Part shown: piece after piece, positions 44,431 through 49,447 of the stretch
How positions within the stretch are numbered: position 1 is the stretch's first letter
Layout: each line of letters starts with the position of its first letter
NCBI GenBank assembly: GCA_029260825.1
Contig: JAJDCM010000144.1
Location: forward strand, 1 to 49,447
Reading direction: 5' to 3'
Length of the DNA: 49,447 nt
Source of the DNA: Planctomycetota bacterium
GTDB taxonomy: Bacteria > Planctomycetota > JACOTG01 > JAJDCM01
The notes under the pieces: generated by a model
Seen by the model: the letters and a program-made list of their open reading frames with translations, nothing else
Databases searched by the model: none
Told to the model about the DNA's origin: nothing
Made by a program: the position numbers and the translations under genes

Positions 44431-45828
44431 GTGAAGACGACTAAAGACGATCGGATCAAGGCCGTTTTGGCTCGAGATTCTGCCGGTGGCCTGGTCACCG
44501 TTCGAGGGTGGCTGAAGACGGCAAGGCATGCGAAAAACGTGTCTTTCATGGAAGTCACGGACGGCTCCTGCTTCTCGGGAATCCAGACGGTTATGGATCC
44601 TTCCCTTCCGAACTACGAGGATCTCACCCAGAAGCTCAAGACCGGTTGCGCAGTGACCGTCGTGGGCGAGCTCGTGGATTCACCCGGAAAAGGGCAGACG
44701 TACGAGATCCACGCAAAAGAGGTCGAGGTGACCGGGGAGGTCAAAGACGACTATCCCCTGCAGAAGAAACGACACACGTTCGAGTTTCTTCGCACAATCG
44801 CCCACCTTCGTCCCCGAACAAACACCATCGGAGCGATCTTGCGGATCCGGAACGCGACCTCTCGCGCAATCCACAATTTCTTTCAGGACCGGGGGTTTGT
44901 CTATCTTCACTCTCCCATCATCACCGCATCGGATTGCGAGGGTGCAGGAGAGATGTTCCGGGTTTCGTGCCTTGACATGGAAAATCCTCCCCGGGGCGAG
45001 GACGGTAAAGTTGACTACTCCCAGGATTTCTTCGGTCGAGAAGCTCATCTCACCGTATCCGGTCAGCTCGAAGCTGAAACCGCAGCCATGGCTCTTACCA
45101 ACGTCTACACTTTCGGCCCCACGTTCCGGGCCGAAAACTCGAACACCAGCCGGCACCTCGCCGAGTTCTGGATGGTCGAGCCGGAGATGGCATTCTGCGA
45201 TCTTGAAGGAGACATGGATGTAGCGGAAGATTTCTTGAAGCACATCTTCCAGCACGTTCTCGAGAGCTGCCCCGACGATCTCGACTTCTTCAATCAACGG
45301 ATCGACAAGACGGTTCTTGAGAGCATGAAGCACGTCATCGAGTCGCCCTTTGAACGGGTGACCTACACCGAAGCCATCGATATCCTGATCAAGTCAGGAA
45401 AGAAGTTCGAGTTTCCGGTGGAATGGGGTATTGATCTACAAAGCGAGCACGAACGCTTCCTCACCGAAGATCATTTCAAGGTTCCTGCCATCGTCACGGA
45501 CTACCCGAAATCGATCAAAGCCTTCTATATGTATGGCAACGACGATGGGAAAACCGTTCGAGCCATGGATGTGTTGGTCCCAAAAGTCGGCGAAATCATC
45601 GGTGGTTCCCAGCGCGAAGATCGGCTTGATGTGCTGATTGAGCGACTCAAAGAGATGAACCTACCGGAAGAAGATTACTGGTGGTATCTCGACCTTCGAC
45701 GCTACGGCTCGGTTCCCCACTCCGGATTTGGGCTCGGGTTCGAGCGAGTGATTCAGTTCATGACCGGAATGGCGAACATCCGGGACGTGATTCCGTTCCC
45801 CCGGGTCCCCGGGTATGCGGAGTTCTAG
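44431..45828 (+). CDS. asnS: Asparaginyl-tRNA synthetase
   Basis: Charges tRNA-Asn with asparagine; class IIb synthetase of 465 residues. The N-terminal OB-fold anticodon-binding domain (about 15-105) has V-R-G-W-L-K-T-A-R. The catalytic core has motif 2 [16 protein letters not shown] and motif 3 G-F-G-L-G-F-E-R. The AsnS-type stretch [11 protein letters not shown] separates it from AspS. GTG start with AAGGGAAGG upstream; an ATG is not available nearby in frame. It is 27 nt behind the S9 gene, so probably co-transcribed, and ends at a strong terminator. Presence of AsnS does not rule out an additional transamidation route. Confidence 0.97.
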   Translation: MKTTKDDRIKAVLARDSAGGLVTVRGWLKTARHAKNVSFMEVTDGSCFSGIQTVMDPSLPNYEDLTQKLKTGCAVTVVGELVDSPGKGQTYEIHAKEVEVTGEVKDDYPLQKKRHTFEFLRTIAHLRPRTNTIGAILRIRNATSRAIHNFFQDRGFVYLHSPIITASDCEGAGEMFRVSCLDMENPPRGEDGKVDYSQDFFGREAHLTVSGQLEAETAAMALTNVYTFGPTFRAENSNTSRHLAEFWMVEPEMAFCDLEGDMDVAEDFLKHIFQHVLESCPDDLDFFNQRIDKTVLESMKHVIESPFERVTYTEAIDILIKSGKKFEFPVEWGIDLQSEHERFLTEDHFKVPAIVTDYPKSIKAFYMYGNDDGKTVRAMDVLVPKVGEIIGGSQREDRLDVLIERLKEMNLPEEDYWWYLDLRRYGSVPHSGFGLGFERVIQFMTGMANIRDVIPFPRVPGYAEF

Positions 45829-45858
45829 CAGCCATGACTCAGATCGACTGAATACCAA

Positions 45859-45902
45859 AAAAGGAGAGTGGACTCCGCACGGCGGAAACCCACTCTCCTT
45901 TT
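45859..45902. terminator. Bidirectional intrinsic terminator after asnS
   Basis: AAAAGGAGAGTGG (45859-45871) pairs perfectly with CCACTCTCCTTTT (45890-45902). An inner TCCGC/GCGGA stem sits in the loop. A-rich and T-rich ends make it work in both directions, serving asnS and the convergent selenoprotein gene (stop at 45932). Confidence 0.9.
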
Positions 45903-45931
45903 GCTCATCCGTTCAGTCGAATCCTTGAGAT

Positions 45932-47125
45932 CTACCAGCTCTGCCAGCCAAAAACTTGACCCCGTCTTCGATCGACGGATGCCACCGGTAGAGTCATGAC
46001 GAAGGTCTTCGTCGTCGGGGGAAAGCACATCGAGTCGTTACAGGCCTGATAACTCACCTTCGCCCGGATGACCACCTCTTCCCCTTCGAGGTCATCCGAT
46101 GCCTTGAAGGCAAGACAAGAGATGGGAACATCTTTCTTGTAGGATGTCACCTCGGCCCCAAGAGACTTATCTCCATGGGACTTTGCCCGGGGATACCGGA
46201 TCGTATCGGCAAGCTCCACGCCCTTTGGAACCTCGACTTCGACCTTGAACGGGGTCATGGTCTTGTCGGCGGCGCCGTAGACATGGTAACCGGCTACGAT
46301 CTGGGGAAGGAAAGCTACCTTGAACTCATCCCCCGCTCGTACGACGTCGTGCGAGAGCATCCAGCGCGCTTTTACAACATCTTCGCCGCGACCAACCTTG
46401 GCCATGCTCTCACCCGGAACATCGACGATCACTTTCCCTTCGATCAATTTTGCTTCCGGTGCCTCCGCCCCTTCGAGCTCGGCAAGTTCCTTCAAGATGA
46501 CATCGAGCCTGGGTCTTGCTTCTTTCGTCCCCGGGATGAACTTCCGCAAGATCCCTTCCTTATCGACGAGGTAAACCCCGAAGATCTTGAAGGCCCGGCG
46601 CGTGACCTGATCAGGATCGGCGACGATCGGGAAGGTGTTTCCTACAAACTCCTCGATGCGCCCAAGCATGCCCGGATCTTTTTCAAGCTGGGCAATCGAA
46701 ACGATCTCAGCGTTCAAGGATTGGAACGCTCCATAGTTTTCTTGCAGCTCCACGAGCTGCCGCAGGCAATACAGTCACCACCAGGTACGGAACGTTGTGA
46801 TGACAAGATTCTTTCCTTCGAACCCGGCAAGCTTGATGATCTTACCGCGAGCATCAGGAAGCTCGAAATCGCCGACAGGGCGCTCGTAGTTCTTGATCCG
46901 CATCTTTCCGCCATCGATCTGTTCGTCCCGAGCCACCTCGGCGGGGATGCGGACCAGATCCCCTGCTTTCTCATAGAACTGGTAATAGCCGGGAAGAGAC
47001 TCCAGAGGCTCGTTCGAATCTTCCTCCGCCATCAACGGGGGGTTCGTCCCGAGAAACAGGCTCGGCCCCAACAGAGCCAGAGCGGCTCTCTTGAAAACAG
47101 AACCACTCAAACCGAAATGACTCAT
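45932..47125 (-). CDS. Predicted secreted selenoprotein: redoxin (UxxC) fused to DsbD-alpha-like domain
   Basis: One reading frame of 397 residues if the UGA at 46775-46777 is read as selenocysteine (Sec117). The start is the ATG at 47125 behind AGGAGG, opening a signal peptide (V-F-K-R-A-A-L-A-L-L-G). The redoxin/AhpC-TSA-like domain (about 80-215) reads N-L-V-I-T-T-F-R-T-W-W-U-L-Y-C-L-R-Q-L-V-E-L-Q. U117 and C120 occupy the thioredoxin-fold CxxC. The C-terminal part (about 230-390) is a DsbD N-terminal-like domain with the cysteine pair Y-Q-A-C-N-D-S-M-C (C362, C367). Homology runs through the UGA in one frame, and a SECIS-like hairpin follows it. Predicted role: periplasmic thiol/peroxide redox chemistry. 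The alternative is a nonsense mutation or assembly error. The gene lies 49 nt after the second BNR gene. Confidence 0.82.
46744..46777 (-). promoter_or_regulatory. Putative bacterial SECIS element with recoded UGA
   Basis: On the minus strand the UGA (46777-46775) is followed by 14 nt. A perfect 7-bp stem comes next, GCAGCTC / GAGCTGC (46760-46754 and 46750-46744), closing a GUG triloop (46753-46751). Known bSECIS elements have a short stem, a small loop with G in its first two positions, and a loop about 16-37 nt after the UGA. Here the loop begins 21 nt after. Expected function: recruiting SelB with Sec-tRNA. Confidence 0.75.
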
Positions 47126-47174
47126 CTCTCCTCCTTCGTTTCGTGACAACTCATCCCGCATTGTTGAATGCGGG

Positions 47175-49447
47175 TCAGGGCTTTCCTGGACTCTCCGTCT
47201 CTTTCACCACGACAGCGGGAATCCCCGCCTCTTTCGCCAACCGATTCACTTCTGGAAGACCGGTGGCAAGAGTCGAGGAGAGGATGTCGATTTGCTCATC
47301 GATCTGCTCTTCCAGAACCCCCTTCACATCCACCATCTGCTCGGTCGGGGGAGAATCCCCCATGGAGGCGAGACGAAGCAGGCCGGATAGCTTGTCGTTC
47401 AAACGAATCGGATAGTTCAGCGGATCTTGAGCACTCTTGTTCTTGGTCTGATAGAGAGCCTCCTCCACCGCTTTCATTTCCTCGTCAACCTTCTTCATGG
47501 CTTCTCGAATAGCGTCTCCCACATCTCCCTCATCAAGGCGGCTCTTCAGGCTCGAAAACTGCTTTCTCACGTCCTTGATCCGGCGAATGTGCTGATGAAG
47601 TTCGGTCAGCTTGTCTCGTACCGCCAATCCATACGCAAACTGAGCTTTTCTGTCCTCAGCCGTCGAGCTGGAGCGTGGATCTGCAAGGATTTCAAAGGAG
47701 ACCGTGTCACTCCATTCCCCGACCGAAAGCCGGGCCCGATAGCCGCCCGAAGGAATGGCAAGCGGACCCTGCATCGATCGATTCCAGAGAACCATCTCGG
47801 GGAAGCCCTCCGCATCCGGGTAACGCATGTTCCAGACGAAACGATTCAGACCCTTTTCCGCCGTCAGGAGCTTGGTCTTCTCCAGCTCCCGGTCCCGAGA
47901 CGAAGAGGCACCGTCTTGATCCTTTTCCTCGTCCGGATCAGGCTTTCGCAAATAGGTCTGAATCGAGCGCCCTTGCGGATCCAGAACTTCGAGAGAAAAC
48001 TCCGTGTCCGCCCCAACTTCATCCGCCAGGAGGTAATGGATCACAACACCAAAATAAGGGTTCATTCCCTGATTCCCCGGACGATCACTCCGCCGGCCAG
48101 GAAGCCGGTGGGACTCTCGCGGAGAAAAGAGATGGGCTCTTGAAGACGCCACTTTTGTCGACAACTGATGAATCGGGGTGAGATCGTCGAGGATCCAGTA
48201 GCCCCGGCCCTGGGTCGCCGCGATGAGATCTTTTTCTTTCACCATGAGATCGGTGATCGGAACTTCGGGAAGGTTCTGCTGGAACTGCTGCCAGTTGTCT
48301 CCATCGTCAAATGAAACGTAGACCCCGCGTTCCGTTCCCGCGTACAAGAGACCCGCCCGGCTCTTATCCGCCCGGATGGCCCGGGTGAAGTGATCTCGCT
48401 TGATCCCTCGATCAACCCGCCGCCAGGACACGCCGTAATCTGTCGTCTTGTAGAGATAAGGTTCAAAATCGTCTGACTTGTAACGTGTCGCGGCAAGGTA
48501 AAGGCCACCGGCGACCGTGGGATGAACTTCGATGCAGTTGACCTGAGCCCACTCGGGTAGATTCTTCGGAGTCACGTTCACCCAGGTCTTCCCCGAATCA
48601 CGAGAGAGATGAACGAGGCCGTCATCCGATCCTGCCCAGAGAACCCCCTTTTCATGGGGCGATTCAAGAGCGGCAAAGATCGTGCAGTAGTATTCCACCG
48701 AGGTGTTGTCCTTGGTGATGGGTCCTCCCGAAGACTCTTGCTTGCTCTTGTCGTTGCGGGTGAGGTCGGGGCTGATCGCTTCCCAGCTCTGCCCCTCATC
48801 CTTGCTGCGGAAAAGGACGTTCCCCGCCGCGTAGATCATGTCCGGATCGTGAGGAGAAAAGAAGATGGGAAAGTTCCACTGGAAACGATACTTCAGATCC
48901 TTGGCGCCCCACCCCATCGGATTGTCGGGCCACACATTGACGGATCGACGCTGACCGGTGAGATGGTTGACTCGGGTGAGAAATCCTCCGTAGGAGCCAC
49001 CAAACACGATATGGGGCTTCCCCGGCTTTGCCACCACATGGCCACTCTCTCCACCAGCCGTCGGTTCCCAGTCGCGAAGCCCGATTCCCGAAGAGAGAAG
49101 TGATCGGGAGCGAAGTCGCACGGTTGAATTGTCCTGTTGACCACCCAGCAGTCGATAGGGGAAGTCATCATCGACGGAAAGCCGGTACATCTGCGCCGTC
49201 GGCTGATTGTCCTGACGCGACCAGGTCTCGCCCCCGTCGAAAGTCACGTTGGCTCCCCCGTCATTGCTTTCGATCATGCGCCGGGGATTCTTCGGGTCAA
49301 TCCACAAATCATGATTGTCCGAGTGAGGAACAGAGACTCGTTCGAACGATTTTCCCCCGTCCTTGGATCGATGAAAACCGACGTTCAAGACGTAAAGTGA
49401 ATCTTCGTCGTCGGGATCGGCATAGATTCGAGTATAGTACCATGCTC
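47175..49447 (-). CDS. BNR/sortilin-type beta-propeller protein (5' end outside window)
   Basis: Partial gene: the frame stays open to the window edge, reading W-Y-Y-T-R-I-Y-A-D-P-D-D-E-D before V-L-N-V-G-F-H-R-S-K-D-G-G-K. The N-terminus and any signal peptide are therefore missing. Repeated Asp-box motifs (S-K-D-G-G-K-S-F, T-F-D-G-G-E-T-W, S-R-D-S-G-K-T-W, S-F-D-D-G-D-N-W) mark a VPS10/sortilin-like propeller, the same family as the gene at 6.9-10.5 kb but without the PDZ insertion in the visible part. The C-terminal 200 or so residues are helical and charged, with a coiled-coil-like stretch (I-R-R-I-K-D-V-R-K-Q-F). Likely secreted. It is upstream of, and probably co-transcribed with, the selenoprotein gene. 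Confidence 0.88.
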   Translation of the reverse strand, partial: AWYYTRIYADPDDEDSLYVLNVGFHRSKDGGKSFERVSVPHSDNHDLWIDPKNPRRMIESNDGGANVTFDGGETWSRQDNQPTAQMYRLSVDDDFPYRLLGGQQDNSTVRLRSRSLLSSGIGLRDWEPTAGGESGHVVAKPGKPHIVFGGSYGGFLTRVNHLTGQRRSVNVWPDNPMGWGAKDLKYRFQWNFPIFFSPHDPDMIYAAGNVLFRSKDEGQSWEAISPDLTRNDKSKQESSGGPITKDNTSVEYYCTIFAALESPHEKGVLWAGSDDGLVHLSRDSGKTWVNVTPKNLPEWAQVNCIEVHPTVAGGLYLAATRYKSDDFEPYLYKTTDYGVSWRRVDRGIKRDHFTRAIRADKSRAGLLYAGTERGVYVSFDDGDNWQQFQQNLPEVPITDLMVKEKDLIAATQGRGYWILDDLTPIHQLSTKVASSRAHLFSPRESHRLPGRRSDRPGNQGMNPYFGVVIHYLLADEVGADTEFSLEVLDPQGRSIQTYLRKPDPDEEKDQDGASSSRDRELEKTKLLTAEKGLNRFVWNMRYPDAEGFPEMVLWNRSMQGPLAIPSGGYRARLSVGEWSDTVSFEILADPRSSSTAEDRKAQFAYGLAVRDKLTELHQHIRRIKDVRKQFSSLKSRLDEGDVGDAIREAMKKVDEEMKAVEEALYQTKNKSAQDPLNYPIRLNDKLSGLLRLASMGDSPPTEQMVDVKGVLEEQIDEQIDILSSTLATGLPEVNRLAKEAGIPAVVVKETESPGKP

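Noticed and set aside
46175-47146. Plus-strand frame of 323 codons opposite the selenoprotein gene
   Set aside because: It is tempting because it is longer than either minus fragment, but it has no motif or ribosome binding site. The minus strand encodes redoxin and DsbD-alpha sequence.
45932-47161. Reading this region as two separate genes (46775-47161 and 45932-46753)
   Set aside because: The frames are identical and are separated only by one UGA. The redoxin motif spans it, the supposed second start is a GTG inside the hairpin loop, and neither half is a complete domain alone.
1-49447. Search for tRNA, rRNA, insertion sequences, prophage, CRISPR or toxin-antitoxin loci
   Set aside because: None could be supported by eye on either strand. 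Intergenic gaps are short and contain only promoters, hairpins or terminators.

Overview
The window reads as chromosomal DNA of a Gram-negative, moderately GC-rich bacterium. Secreted proteins and lipoproteins are abundant. They include BNR/sortilin-type beta-propellers, FG-GAP and CHRD repeat proteins, M14 and S9 peptidases, and PA14/3-keto-disaccharide-hydrolase proteins. There is also a divergent ECF-like sigma factor. This mix is typical of Planctomycetota, with Acidobacteriota or Gemmatimonadota as alternatives; the assignment is inference from gene style only. No rRNA, tRNA, insertion sequence, prophage or CRISPR array was seen.

Layout. 0.5-4.9 kb: a hybrid sensor kinase with a periplasmic solute-binding sensor, a LuxR-type response regulator overlapping it by 4 nt, then a group-2-like sigma-70 factor. 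4.9-6.9 kb: a Nudix hydrolase, divergent from an ECF-like sigma factor and a small partner that overlap by 4 nt. 6.9-10.5 kb: a large secreted BNR propeller with an inserted PDZ domain. 10.75-14.2 kb: a tightly overlapping operon of arylamine N-acetyltransferase, MATE-like membrane protein and an M49-like lipoprotein. 14.3-17.2 kb: a D-threonine-aldolase-like PLP enzyme, a VOC protein and an MFS transporter. 17.3-21.1 kb: two tandem secreted M14 carboxypeptidase homologues, the first lacking every catalytic residue. 21.2-25.0 kb: tex, divergent from a persulfide dioxygenase-rhodanese fusion. 25.1-33.5 kb: an FG-GAP protein, a GH15 enzyme, an HI0933-family flavoprotein and a CHRD protein with a long structured leader. 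33.6-38.6 kb (minus): an M14 peptidase, lysA and a TPR lipoprotein in one transcription unit. 38.8-45.8 kb (plus): a PA14/propeller/3-keto-disaccharide-hydrolase protein, an S9 peptidase and asnS, ended by a strong terminator. 45.9-49.4 kb (minus): a redoxin-DsbD-alpha gene downstream of a second BNR propeller that runs off the window.

The most notable signal is in that last gene. What looks like two adjacent ORFs is one reading frame interrupted by a single UGA at 46775-46777. The UGA sits exactly where a thioredoxin-fold CxxC motif has its first cysteine (W-W-U-L-Y-C). A compact 7-bp hairpin with a GUG loop follows 14 nt later, matching the bacterial SECIS pattern. The gene is therefore best read as a secreted selenoprotein: a redoxin fused to a DsbD-alpha-like domain. 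The second notable signal is the active/inactive M14 pair at 17.3-21.1 kb.

Much of the window serves envelope and extracellular work: peptide and sugar breakdown, thiol redox and adhesion-like scaffolds. Core genes (lysA, asnS, tex) and regulators are interspersed.
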